Source: CALINF01 sp039980455
Lineage (GTDB): Bacteria; Pseudomonadota; Gammaproteobacteria; Pseudomonadales; Halieaceae
Length of the DNA: 64,000 bases
Assembly (NCBI GenBank): GCA_039980455.1
Contig: JBDXCG010000003.1
Location: 1,736,001 to 1,800,000, forward strand
Direction: 5' to 3'
Shown here: piece after piece, positions 28,657-36,918 of the stretch
How positions within the stretch are numbered: the first letter of the stretch is position 1
Layout: each line of letters begins with the position of its first letter
Notes under the pieces: generated by a model
Told to the model about the DNA's origin: nothing
Seen by the model: only the letters and a program-made list of their open reading frames with translations
The model's database searches: none
Translations under genes and position numbers: made by a program

Positions 28657-30054
28657 CTAGTGATGAAACCCTGAGCCTTCCTCTTCAGTTAGCGGATGTT
28701 GCACCGGATGGGCGGCCAGGTACTTAAGCGCGTCACGGATGTCAGTTAACAATAGTGACGCGAGGTCACGGCTTACGCCATGTCGCACTAGGATTCGCTG
28801 TATAACCAGGCTCTCCTGCCCTGGCGGTAAAGAGTACGCCGGCACTTGCCAGCCTCGGGTACGCAAGCGATCGGCCAAATCGAAAAGGTTGAAGTTCTCC
28901 TCTGCACCTGGCTTCATTTTCCAACACAGTGCCGGGATGCCCGTTTGGCTGTCGCCAGCGAATACCATCTCAAACGGGCCTAACGCCGCGATCCCTTCGG
29001 CCAAGTAACGAGTGGTCGCGTAACTGGCATTATGAACCCTGGCATATCCTTCTCGACCCAGGCGCAGAAAGTTGTAGTACTGGCTTACCACCTGCCCGCC
29101 AGGACGTGAGAAGTTCAGCGCGATATCTCGCATGTTGCCACCTAGGTAATTAACCCAGAACACCATCTCTTCCGGCAAATCCGATTCATCACGCCACATC
29201 ACCCAGCCCACACCCAGCGGTGACAAACCAAACTTGTGACCCGACGCGTTGATGGAGCGAACACGCGGCAAGCGGAAATCCCACACCAAATCTGGCGCGC
29301 AGAACGGCGCGAGAAAGCCACCACTGGCAGCATCAACATGAATCGGAATATCCAGACCCTGCTGCGCTTGCAATTCATCCAGCGCCGCAGCTATCGCTTC
29401 TACAGGCTCGTATTCACCGGTAAACGTCACGCCCAGCGTGGGTACGACACCAATAGTATTTTCATCGCAGCGTGCGAGCACCTCTTTGGGGGTGAGTAAC
29501 AATCGGCCTTCCTGCATCGGGACTTCACGATGCTCGATATCCCAATAGCGCGTGAACTTGTGCCAGCATATCTGTACGGGGCCAGTAATCAGATTAGGCT
29601 TTTCAATCGATTTACCCGCCGCCTTACGCTGCGCCTCCCAGCGGCGCTTCATCGCCAGCCCACCCAACATGGCCGCCTCACTGGAGCCTACGGTGGAACA
29701 ACCCGCACTATCGGAACCTTCAGGGGAGTTCCACAACTGAGATAGCATGTGTACGCAACGTGCTTCTATCTCAGCCGTTTGTGGGTATTCGTCCTTGTCC
29801 ACCATATTTTTGTCGATGCATTCATCCATTAGTTTGTGCAACTCAGGCTCTTCCCATGTCTGGCAAAAGGTGGCCAAGTTTTGACGCGAGTTGCCGTCCA
29901 GCATCAATTCGTCATGCACCAACTCGTAGGCATGACGGGGAGACATGACTGTTTCTGGAAAGTCGTGCTTAGGCGCACCCACTGAGAGATCGCTTGAAGC
30001 ATAAATATCTTCATTCTCTTCGCTACGAATCGTCTTTTTGGTGTGCAAAGGCAT
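28657..30054 (-). CDS. gadB: Glutamate decarboxylase (PLP-dependent, GadA/B type)
   Basis: A 465-residue protein matching the length of E. coli GadB. It has CSTVGSSEAAMLGG, the HVDAASGGFLAPF segment with the cofactor-binding aspartate, and the PLP lysine at about residue 274 in SGHKFGLSPLGVGWVMW. It converts L-glutamate to 4-aminobutyrate, consuming a proton, and is cytoplasmic. The start at 30054 is preferred over 30078 because GGAG lies 8 bases upstream and the family begins MPLH. No GadC antiporter is adjacent; the divergent neighbour is an unrelated-looking membrane protein, so an acid-resistance role cannot be assumed. Confidence 0.93.
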   Translation of the reverse strand: MPLHTKKTIRSEENEDIYASSDLSVGAPKHDFPETVMSPRHAYELVHDELMLDGNSRQNLATFCQTWEEPELHKLMDECIDKNMVDKDEYPQTAEIEARCVHMLSQLWNSPEGSDSAGCSTVGSSEAAMLGGLAMKRRWEAQRKAAGKSIEKPNLITGPVQICWHKFTRYWDIEHREVPMQEGRLLLTPKEVLARCDENTIGVVPTLGVTFTGEYEPVEAIAAALDELQAQQGLDIPIHVDAASGGFLAPFCAPDLVWDFRLPRVRSINASGHKFGLSPLGVGWVMWRDESDLPEEMVFWVNYLGGNMRDIALNFSRPGGQVVSQYYNFLRLGREGYARVHNASYATTRYLAEGIAALGPFEMVFAGDSQTGIPALCWKMKPGAEENFNLFDLADRLRTRGWQVPAYSLPPGQESLVIQRILVRHGVSRDLASLLLTDIRDALKYLAAHPVQHPLTEEEGSGFHH

Positions 30055-30118
30055 TAATCTGTCTCCATTATTTTTCATTGCGCAAAGGCTACTGCTTAGC
30101 GCGTGCTAAACTGACCCC

Positions 30119-30913
30119 ATGCTCGAACCGAATATCCTGCCCTTCCCCAGACAACATCGCAAGGGAATCAAAGCGCCCTTGATCTGGCGCGAACTGCCCA
30201 AGAATGTGCGATTTACCCCAAAAAACATTAGCGACCTGAATAGTTGGATAGGAATCATCTTTGCCATGGGCGCTGGCTTGTTCGCTGCAGGCTGCCTGGG
30301 AGCACTATGCCCAGCATACATGCCACAATTCCTGGCGACTGAGGCCAACGTCAACCTGACATTCTTTGCTGGCTCTATACCGTTCACCATAGCCGCGTTG
30401 CTTCAGCTAATTCAGGCCGAGCTAGCAGGTGATTATCTTGATGGGGGCGAAGCGAAGCACAACGACGCCTACAACTGGCGCTTTCGTGATCGTGGCTGGA
30501 GAGCCTGCGCCTATCAATTTGTAGGTACGCTCGCATTCAATCTAAACACCTTCGATGCCATGACATTAGGTGGCAACTGGCTCATTGATGACATAGAAAT
30601 CTGGGTGCCCAATATGCTCGGTTCAATACTGTTTCTGGCTTCAGGTGTGTTGGCTGCTCGCGAAGTCCAGCAGGCAACTGCACTGTGGCAACCAACGAGT
30701 ATCGAATGGTGCATTGCCAGTATCAACCTGCTCGGCTGCATCATGTTTATGGTTGCTGCCGTATTGGCGCTCGAAACACCTGTTCCGCTTCTCGCAGAAG
30801 CTTCTGAGCTATCGATTATGTTTACCTTGCTCGGCGCCATAGGCTTCTTTTTAGGCGCGGCATTACTCCTGTTGGAAGGCGTTAGCAATTCGCATAGTGA
30901 GGAAATTCAGTAG
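30119..30913 (+). CDS. Polytopic membrane protein of unknown function
   Basis: A 264-residue protein with a polar N-terminus (about 1-40) and roughly six membrane helices, including a paired motif NWRFRDRGWRACAYQFVGTLAFN followed by FLASGVLAAREV. I recognise no catalytic or transport signature; a YrhK-like relation is possible but unproven. It is divergent from the glutamate decarboxylase gene with only 64 bases between starts, so the two may share a regulatory region. A strong bidirectional terminator follows. Confidence 0.65.
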   Translation: MLEPNILPFPRQHRKGIKAPLIWRELPKNVRFTPKNISDLNSWIGIIFAMGAGLFAAGCLGALCPAYMPQFLATEANVNLTFFAGSIPFTIAALLQLIQAELAGDYLDGGEAKHNDAYNWRFRDRGWRACAYQFVGTLAFNLNTFDAMTLGGNWLIDDIEIWVPNMLGSILFLASGVLAAREVQQATALWQPTSIEWCIASINLLGCIMFMVAAVLALETPVPLLAEASELSIMFTLLGAIGFFLGAALLLLEGVSNSHSEEIQ

Positions 30914-31013
30914 TGCTTAACGAGCGTGCAATATCAGGTGGAGACTAGTGGCGAATCTATTTCTGACTCAGCCTCCAGGCTAAGCTCCAACTATGTAGCG
31001 TTCTTTCGATCCA

Positions 31014-31050
31014 CAAAAAAAGGCCGCCGGGAACTCCCTGCGGCCTTTTC
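31014..31050. terminator. Bidirectional rho-independent terminator
   Basis: A GC-rich hairpin (GGCCGC stem, inner GGG-AACT-CCC, then GCGGCC) spans 31022-31045. It is preceded by a run of A and followed by TTTTCTT, so it has a U-tract in either direction. It lies between the convergent membrane-protein gene and the Prx-like selenoprotein gene and should end both. Confidence 0.88.
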
Positions 31051-31081
31051 TTATCTTGCTGGCAAATCAGCCAGCCTGGGC

Positions 31082-31546
31082 CTATCGACTGGCCAGGTAC
31101 TTAAGAAAAACTAGAGTCTCTTCAGGATCTGTACGCCCAACGGGTGAGGAGCTATAGGTTGAGTGTATGACTCGCCCCTTTTTACTCAGAATAAACTCAG
31201 AGGGTTGAATAAAATCGTGCTTCTCCTGCCACCATGCACCTATTTGATCGCCCTGCTCTCTGGTCACCCCATGAGCTACCGGGAACGGTAAGCCCGCCCC
31301 TACCTCGGCCGCTCTGTCCGCGCCCTGACTGGTACCCGCAATAATACTAACCCCTAGCTCGTTGTAGGCGTCCAAACGTTCAGCGTAGCCGTCTAACAGA
31401 CGGCGGCAGTAGGGTCACCAGTGACCACGATAGAACAAAATTATCGAATAGCCTGCGTCGCCAAGTTGTGGCAACTCAACCGTTGTCTCCTGAACTTGTA
31501 ACGATAGCGGCGGGAACTGATCCCCCGCATTCAATTTCTCTGCCAT
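31082..31546 (-). CDS. Peroxiredoxin-like selenoprotein (in-frame TGA read as selenocysteine)
   Basis: The 154-residue product starts at 31546 (GAGGAG site 7 bases upstream) and is read through a TGA at 31415-31417 (codon 44). The frame is otherwise continuous across it: SIILFYRGHW-U-PYCRR, then the rest of an AhpC/TSA-like fold including GTSQGADRAAEV, PFPVAHGVTREQGDQIGAWW and PSEFILSKKGRVIHSTYSSSPVGR. Cysteine homologues of this family carry RGxWCPxC at this site, so U44 replaces the peroxidatic-type cysteine and C47 is the resolving partner (UxxC). A perfect 6-bp hairpin 16 nt downstream fits a bacterial SECIS. It probably reduces peroxides or disulfides. If TGA were a stop, a 43-residue fragment without its active site would result. 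Confidence 0.87.
31388..31404 (-). promoter_or_regulatory. Candidate bacterial SECIS element of the Prx-like gene
   Basis: In the mRNA, 10 nt after the UGA, GCCGUC pairs perfectly with GACGGC around the 5-nt loop UGUUA. The loop begins 16 nt after the UGA and has G as its second base, inside the usual bSECIS limits. It lies within the coding sequence, where SelB-dependent decoding needs it. Confidence 0.78.
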
Positions 31547-31722
31547 AAAGCACTCCTCTACCCTCAGACTAGTTCGACACGATCTTCTAAGCAAGTCAGG
31601 GGCTGCTACACACCGATTTACAACCCAAAACCAAGACCGAGCAACACCAAATTTGGCGCTACAAAGAGACAACAGCGTATCAACGTAACCCCATTCCATT
31701 TACGAAGGTTTTCTACATCAAG

Positions 31723-31750
31723 TTGCCACGAACCCCGCTCTGGCTACAAT
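31723..31750 (+). promoter_or_regulatory. Candidate sigma-70 promoter for the YebC-family gene
   Basis: TTGCCA (31723-31728) and TACAAT (31745-31750) are separated by 16 bases and lie 55 bases before ATG 31805. Both hexamers match the consensus at five or four of six positions. Confidence 0.5.
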
Positions 31751-31804
31751 AGACTTAAAGCTATATATTGCGTTCCCAACCAGCGCCAATCACGGATACA
31801 GATT

Positions 31805-32518
31805 ATGGGTAGAGCCTACCAAAACCGAAAATTGTCCATGGCTAAGACATCGGACCAAAAAGCCCGTGTTTATAGCAAGTACGCCAGGGAGATATATGTT
31901 TCAGCAAAGTCTGGCGGCCTGGACCCAGCGGGAAACTTGTCTTTACGCAGCATCATCGACCGGGCCAAGAAAGATCAGGTACCGTCCCACGTCATAGAAA
32001 AAGCGATCGATAAGGCCAAAGGCACCGGTGGTGAAGATTTCGCCCTGGCTCGCTACGAAGGCTTCGGCCCGAATGGCACTATGGTGATTGTAGATTGCCT
32101 CACCGACAACCCTAACCGTACGTTTGGGGATGTACGCCAGTGTTTCAACAAGGCCAAGTGCAAACTGGGAAACCCCGGCAGCGTCAGCCACATGTTCGAT
32201 CACAATGCTATTTTCGTCTTCTCACACAGCGACGAAGAAGCTGTACTCGAAGCCCTTATGATGGCTGATGTAGACGTGAGCGATATAGAAAGTGAAGACG
32301 GTAAGGTGACAGTCTTCACACCACACACTGAGTACTTCAAAGCCAGACAAGCCATTATTGACGAGTACGGTGAAACGGAATTTGAGGTAGATGAGATACA
32401 GTTCGTGCCGCAGTTACCCACGCCTCTGGGCGAAGAAGATCAGGCGATACTGGATAACCTGATCGAGCTATTGGATTACCTGGAGGACGTGCAGAACATT
32501 TATCACAGCGCGACTTAA
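31805..32518 (+). CDS. YebC/PmpR family protein (YeeN-type)
   Basis: A 237-residue protein opening MGRAYQNRKLSMAKTSDQKA and containing the DNA- or ribosome-interacting segments KYAREIYVSAKSGG, VPSHVIEKAIDKAKG and TDNPNRTFGDVRQCFNKAKC. The N-terminus with MGRAxQNRK matches the YeeN branch rather than canonical YebC. YebC-family proteins were described as transcription regulators and more recently as translation factors aiding difficult peptide sequences; which applies here is not known. It is divergent from the Prx-like selenoprotein gene. Confidence 0.9.
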   Translation: MGRAYQNRKLSMAKTSDQKARVYSKYAREIYVSAKSGGLDPAGNLSLRSIIDRAKKDQVPSHVIEKAIDKAKGTGGEDFALARYEGFGPNGTMVIVDCLTDNPNRTFGDVRQCFNKAKCKLGNPGSVSHMFDHNAIFVFSHSDEEAVLEALMMADVDVSDIESEDGKVTVFTPHTEYFKARQAIIDEYGETEFEVDEIQFVPQLPTPLGEEDQAILDNLIELLDYLEDVQNIYHSAT

Positions 32519-32633
32519 AGCACCTGGCCAGAATTTGGCGAACAAGAAATGCTAGACGAGCTTAGGTTGATTATCGAACAGCAAGCCAGCAAAACCTGCT
32601 TCTCTCTTAAATTTCTCGAGATAGAGGAAAACT

Positions 32634-33005
32634 ATGTTCGATCACGTCGTATTTGGCGTTAGCGACTATGCCGCGAGCAAGGCCTTTTTCCTTAAGGCGC
32701 TGGAGCCGCTGGGTGTGACCATAATTTCTGAGGGGCCGCTTGGCGTTGAGCTTTGTCGGCCAGATAGCAACACATCGCTGTGTATACGTCGAGTAGAAGA
32801 GAAAGCGACCCATTTGCACCTGGCCTTTACGGCAGACAATCGTGAGCAAGTAGACAGCTTTTACCGGGCAGCTATGGCAGCTGGCGCGCAAGATAACGGA
32901 GAACCCGGCCTTCGTCCGCAGTACAGCTCAAGCTATTACGCCGCATTTGTTATTGGTCCGGACGGTCACAATATCGAGGTGGTTTGTCACTCCCCGGAGG
33001 ATTAA
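32634..33005 (+). CDS. VOC (glyoxalase/bleomycin-resistance) family protein
   Basis: A 123-residue VOC domain opening MFDHVVFGVSDYAASKAFF and ending with a GPDGHNIEVV segment. It shares the PQYSxxYYAxFxxxPDGHNIE pattern with the VOC protein at 7786, so the two are paralogues. GAGGAAA precedes the ATG. A metal site of His and Glu residues is probable. The reaction is unknown; members range from glyoxalase-like lyases to dioxygenases. Confidence 0.88.
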   Translation: MFDHVVFGVSDYAASKAFFLKALEPLGVTIISEGPLGVELCRPDSNTSLCIRRVEEKATHLHLAFTADNREQVDSFYRAAMAAGAQDNGEPGLRPQYSSSYYAAFVIGPDGHNIEVVCHSPED

Positions 33006-33136
33006 CCGGGCCAAGAATCTCTTCAGCGCCCTCCTTTACAAAAGTTTGCAGTTGTTATCACACCCTGACACGCCCTAGCTGCACAATGCAGCTCATTGCT
33101 TCTCACCCCAAATATCTATTGGAGATTCGCCACACA

Positions 33137-35395
33137 ATGCGCGTACATAATAATTTTCTGCTTCTCACCTTGCTGGCATCACTCGGCGCTTGTGGTGGCG
33201 GTGGCGGATCAGATAATCCAGGCCAGACCTCTACTGCCTCAACGGGTGCTGCGGCCGTGAGCACCGACAGTGACAACGACTCAAGCACCTCCGATAGCCA
33301 AGAAAGCGCTCCATCTTTCCCAAACATTCTGCTGATAGTATCTGACGATCAGGGGCTGGATGCGTCTTCACAGTACTCTCTCAGCCTTGATGTACCCACC
33401 ACGCCGACTCTGGATACACTGGCCACGGACGGGCTGGTATTTGACAATGTGTGGGCAACGCCGGCTTGCGCCACCACTCGCGCCGCAATGATCTCTGGCC
33501 TACACGGCGTAAACAATGGCGTAGACAGCTTGCCAGGGCTTCTGGACACATCTGTCACAACTATCCAAAGCTACCTTCGCAACAACGCTGCAACATCGAG
33601 CGTGGCAAGTGCTGTAGTGGGTAAATGGCATTTGGCAGGAGGTAGCAATGGGGATGCCAACCATCCCAATTCTGTGGGCATCGACCACTATGCCGGTAAC
33701 CTGGGAAACATAGACGACTACTTTAACTGGGAGCTAACCGAAAATGGGGTCACCCGCCAAAGCCAAACCTATCACAGCACGGCCATCACAAATTTGGCCA
33801 TAGACTGGATAGCCGAACAATCCAGTACATGGTTTTTATGGCTGGCTTACAGCGCGCCACATACTCCCCTTCACCTGCCGCCTGAAGACTTGCACAGCAG
33901 AATTCTAAGCGGTGACGCTGACGACATTGCGAACAACCCACGTGAATATTATCTGGCGGCAATGGAGGCAATGGATACCGAAATCGGTCGTTTGCTGGAA
34001 AGTCTTCCAGTAGAAACGAGGGACAATACGCTGGTCATTTTTGTGGGAGACAACGGAACACCACAGCAGGTGATTGATATCAGCGCGTTCCCGAAAAATC
34101 ACGGAAAAGGCACGCTATATGAAGGTGGCCTGAAGGTACCACTGGTCATTAGCGGAGCAGGCATCGAGCGCGAGAACGAGCGCGAGGATGCACTAGTGCA
34201 TGTGGTAGATCTTTTTCCAACCATCGTGGAAACGCTTGGCGGTGCGGTTTCAAGCGGATTAGACGGCGATAGTATCTTACCTCTACTTGGCAATACCCCC
34301 ACAATCACCAGATCACTGAACTATGCAGAATATGTCAGCGACTCAGTCTCTGGTTGGGCTGTTCGAAATGACCAATACAAATTGATTGAAATGGCTGATG
34401 GCGTTGTTGAGCTGTTTGACCTGAGCGCAGATCCCAACGAGAGCGAGGACATTCTCGCCTTCGGATCCAACTACGCCGCCGTGGTAGACGATCTTCAAGC
34501 TTATGCGAGCACAATTCGCGTTCCAAAGGAGCAAGTCAATCCGGGCGATAGCTCAGGCGCAATCGACATAACCAACGCAATTTTGACTAGCCGCAGCACT
34601 AACTGCGAGGAATATCAAAACAGCTATACCTCCAACGCCACAGATATTGCAAACGGCCAACTCTATATGGGTGCATTGGACATCTCACTAGCCAATGGTA
34701 AGTGTATTTTTTCCTCCAATGCTATTCCAAACCACGACTTCAATGATGGAGACCGAAGTTTTGTGAATGCCGTTCAAGTACAAGATATGACATTTGAGGT
34801 ACCAGCCTCTCCCGCTGTGAACGCGATCAGCACTGAAATTTCTCTACAACGAGACAACGCAGTTATGCTCAACGGTGTAAAAGTCGACTTGCTCGCCGCG
34901 GGATGCTACGGCATTGCTGATGGCAAGATTGGGTGCAACGACCTTAGCACCCCCTGGCGATACGACCCCGCTAACCCGGCAAATGGATTTGGCGTAGATA
35001 GCCACAACGCGCACACGCAGCCCGACGGCAGCTATCATTACCACGGCTCTCCCAACGCCCTGTTCGATGATGTTTCACAGATTGAATCACCTGTTGTTGG
35101 TTTTGCAGCTGACGGCTTTCCCATCTATGGGAGCTACTTCAATGATGGCGCGACAACCCGGCGTGCTCTCTCTAGCTACCAGTTACGTAGCGGAACTCGA
35201 GCATCTGGCCCCGGAGGCAGCCACGATGGCACATTCATTGATGACTATGAATATGTGCCTGGATCCGGTGATCTGGATGAATGCAACGGTATGTTTATAG
35301 GTGACAGCTATGGCTACTACATCACCGAGGGCTATCCCTATGTACTGGGTTGCTTTCGAGGCACACCCGATGACTCCTTCTTGAAAAGGGGGTGA
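33137..35395 (+). CDS. Sulfatase-YHYH domain fusion lipoprotein
   Basis: A 752-residue protein started at ATG 33137, which gives a signal peptide with lipobox SLGAC (lipidated C19) and a Gly/Ser/Asp linker. Residues about 60-470 form a sulfatase/alkaline-phosphatase-superfamily domain with NILLIVSDDQG, GKWHLAG and IFVGDNGTP metal-site motifs. The activation motif is C111-ATTR rather than CxPxR; the cysteine and arginine are kept but proline is replaced by threonine. Residues about 500-752 form a YHYH domain (HTQPDGSYHYHG, FAADGFPIYGSY, GCFRGTPDD). Fusion of the two is unusual to my knowledge. It probably acts at the cell surface on a sulfate or phosphate ester. The open frame extends further upstream, but the lipobox supports this start. 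Confidence 0.85.
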   Translation: MRVHNNFLLLTLLASLGACGGGGGSDNPGQTSTASTGAAAVSTDSDNDSSTSDSQESAPSFPNILLIVSDDQGLDASSQYSLSLDVPTTPTLDTLATDGLVFDNVWATPACATTRAAMISGLHGVNNGVDSLPGLLDTSVTTIQSYLRNNAATSSVASAVVGKWHLAGGSNGDANHPNSVGIDHYAGNLGNIDDYFNWELTENGVTRQSQTYHSTAITNLAIDWIAEQSSTWFLWLAYSAPHTPLHLPPEDLHSRILSGDADDIANNPREYYLAAMEAMDTEIGRLLESLPVETRDNTLVIFVGDNGTPQQVIDISAFPKNHGKGTLYEGGLKVPLVISGAGIERENEREDALVHVVDLFPTIVETLGGAVSSGLDGDSILPLLGNTPTITRSLNYAEYVSDSVSGWAVRNDQYKLIEMADGVVELFDLSADPNESEDILAFGSNYAAVVDDLQAYASTIRVPKEQVNPGDSSGAIDITNAILTSRSTNCEEYQNSYTSNATDIANGQLYMGALDISLANGKCIFSSNAIPNHDFNDGDRSFVNAVQVQDMTFEVPASPAVNAISTEISLQRDNAVMLNGVKVDLLAAGCYGIADGKIGCNDLSTPWRYDPANPANGFGVDSHNAHTQPDGSYHYHGSPNALFDDVSQIESPVVGFAADGFPIYGSYFNDGATTRRALSSYQLRSGTRASGPGGSHDGTFIDDYEYVPGSGDLDECNGMFIGDSYGYYITEGYPYVLGCFRGTPDDSFLKRG

Positions 35396-35401
35396 GGCTA
35401 G

Positions 35402-35439
35402 ATAGCTCCTCGCAGGGAATACGATATGCGGAGAGCTAT
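35402..35439. terminator. Inverted repeat between convergent genes, possible terminator
   Basis: ATAGCTC (35402-35408) and GAGCTAT (35433-35439) are perfectly complementary, with an inner CGCA/TGCG pair, giving a long hairpin that overlaps the stop codon of the leftward enoyl-CoA hydratase gene. There is no clear U-tract on either side, so terminator function is uncertain. Confidence 0.35.
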
Positions 35440-36221
35440 TGCTGATTGAAGACGGGCTTACGTTTCTCCATGAACGCCATCATCCCCTCCCGCGCATCGG
35501 GTGTACCGCTATTGGTAGCCACTGCCTGTTTTTCGTCCTCGATTGACTCATCCTGGGTTTTAGTTTCAAAACCCACAACAGTTTCCAAAACAGACTTCAC
35601 GCCCAGCCGAGGCTGAGCAGCGAGTTCCTCGCCCAGAGCCTGAGCTCGCTCCTTTAACTGCGACATTGCGACAAGTTCAGTAGCCAGACCAATACGATAG
35701 GCTTCCTCGCCATCAATCTTGCGCCCCCGCAGGATCATATCCAAAGCGTAGGTACGCCCCACTGCCCGCGGCAGTCGCGCCGATCCGCCCCACGCTGGTA
35801 CGGTGCCAAGATCCATTTCGGGCAGGCCAATCTGCGCGCCACTGGCGGCTGCCAAGCGAAAATGGCACGCAAGAGGCAGCTCCAGACCAGCTCCCAGACA
35901 AAAACCAAACAACGTAGCGATAGCGGGTTTACCACCTCCCTCAATCATATCCAGCACTCTGTGGCGTTGGCTAAAAAATGCCTCCGGGCTACCCGCCCGC
36001 TGGATACCATCCGGAATCTGTTTAAGGTTCATACCAGCAGAGAAGTGATCACTGCCCTCACCCGTAAAAACCAGCGCGCGAATGCTGTTATCAGCAAGTA
36101 CATCTGGCAATTGCTCCTCCAGGCTATCGATGTACTCCAGGCTCATGAGGTTGTAGGGCGCATCATTAACGCTAAAGGTTGCGACGTGATTCAGGACAGA
36201 ATAGAGATAGGGATCAGACAT
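35436..36221 (-). CDS. Enoyl-CoA hydratase/isomerase family protein
   Basis: A 261-residue crotonase. It has the first oxyanion segment SDHFSAGMNLKQI, a glutamate in GFCLGAGLELPLACHF, and a second glutamate in IGLPEMDLGTVPAWGG, so both catalytic positions of true hydratases are present, unlike the paralogue at 6900. It probably hydrates a 2-enoyl-CoA in fatty-acid or aromatic degradation. It is monocistronic as far as can be seen and convergent with the sulfatase fusion gene. Confidence 0.88.
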   Translation of the reverse strand: MSDPYLYSVLNHVATFSVNDAPYNLMSLEYIDSLEEQLPDVLADNSIRALVFTGEGSDHFSAGMNLKQIPDGIQRAGSPEAFFSQRHRVLDMIEGGGKPAIATLFGFCLGAGLELPLACHFRLAAASGAQIGLPEMDLGTVPAWGGSARLPRAVGRTYALDMILRGRKIDGEEAYRIGLATELVAMSQLKERAQALGEELAAQPRLGVKSVLETVVGFETKTQDESIEDEKQAVATNSGTPDAREGMMAFMEKRKPVFNQQ

Positions 36222-36580
36222 AGTATTGACTCTGTATTAGGGGCTCCAGATACACATAAAGACCAGAGCGCCGGTGAGAATAGTGAAGAGTAATATATGA
36301 TTTATCGTTCTGATTTACTATTCGGGCGTTTGAAAATATCTAGGCGAAAATATATCTCAACTGACTAAAAAAAAACGGCCCCAAAAAAGAACGCAATTTA
36401 GGCCGTTCATGCTTATCCAGCATTCCGATCAAGACGTGGCGAAATGTTGCGTAAAAAGCTAGACTTTGGTCACGTTCGGTGGAAAAACCATTTAGAAAGT
36501 GGTCGCCACACAAATAGAGCTGCAGTGGTTACCGCTACCAACAGCGCCAAGTCGATGGACGCACACAAAGGAAAATTGAG
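36222..36580. other. Intergenic region (359 bases) with a minus-oriented terminator-like hairpin
   Basis: No credible protein-coding frame is visible. The region is AT-rich on its left side and holds the hairpin at 36367-36407. A GGAAAATTGAG ribosome site for the next gene lies at its right end. Confidence 0.5.
36366..36408 (-). terminator. Terminator-like hairpin on the minus strand without an obvious upstream gene
   Basis: AACGGCC (36374-36380) and GGCCGTT (36401-36407) are perfect complements around a 20-base loop. Read leftward, the hairpin is followed by nine T. That is the form of an intrinsic terminator for leftward transcription, yet no leftward gene lies directly to its right. The loop is longer than usual. 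Confidence 0.5.
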
Positions 36581-36835
36581 ATGAGCGCTAAGTACTATCT
36601 ATGGTGGGCAACAACCGTGATACTAGTGTGCGGCTGGGGGTACTTGGCCTATGCTTTGATGAAGGGGGCCGGTGAGGACTTCACCTTCTGGCTACTTATT
36701 CTCGCCACCGCTATAGTAACAACAAGCCACTGGCTCAATCGGATCGGCACGGATTCCGAATTGGAAGAGCTTATTCTGCAGTCAAAGAAGGCTGAAGTAC
36801 GCGCCCAAATCATCAAGGCTCAATCCGGCCGGTAG
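36581..36835 (+). CDS. Small two-helix membrane protein
   Basis: An 84-residue protein with two membrane helices (about 5-26 and 35-52) and a charged cytoplasmic helix, LEELILQSKKAEVRAQIIKA. GGAAAATTGAG precedes the ATG. I recognise no family. Codon use and the helix pattern support a real gene; function is unknown. Confidence 0.65.
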   Translation: MSAKYYLWWATTVILVCGWGYLAYALMKGAGEDFTFWLLILATAIVTTSHWLNRIGTDSELEELILQSKKAEVRAQIIKAQSGR

Positions 36836-36918
36836 GAAATCACGACCTCGACGACCCGGAAAGCCACCCAGAGAAAAGTCAGTCGGCAAGCATCAAACTA
36901 CTAGGCTGGGAATTCGTG

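Noticed and set aside
28657..30913. A GadB/GadC acid-resistance pair
   Set aside because: The membrane protein next to glutamate decarboxylase does not have the amino-acid antiporter pattern and is divergently oriented.
31082..31546. Reading the Prx-like locus as a pseudogene split by a nonsense mutation
   Set aside because: The stop is TGA precisely at the active-site cysteine, the rest is intact, a SECIS-like hairpin follows, and two other genes in the window show the same pattern.
35862..36293. 143-codon rightward frame over the enoyl-CoA hydratase gene
   Set aside because: It is antisense to a well-conserved crotonase and has no family resemblance.
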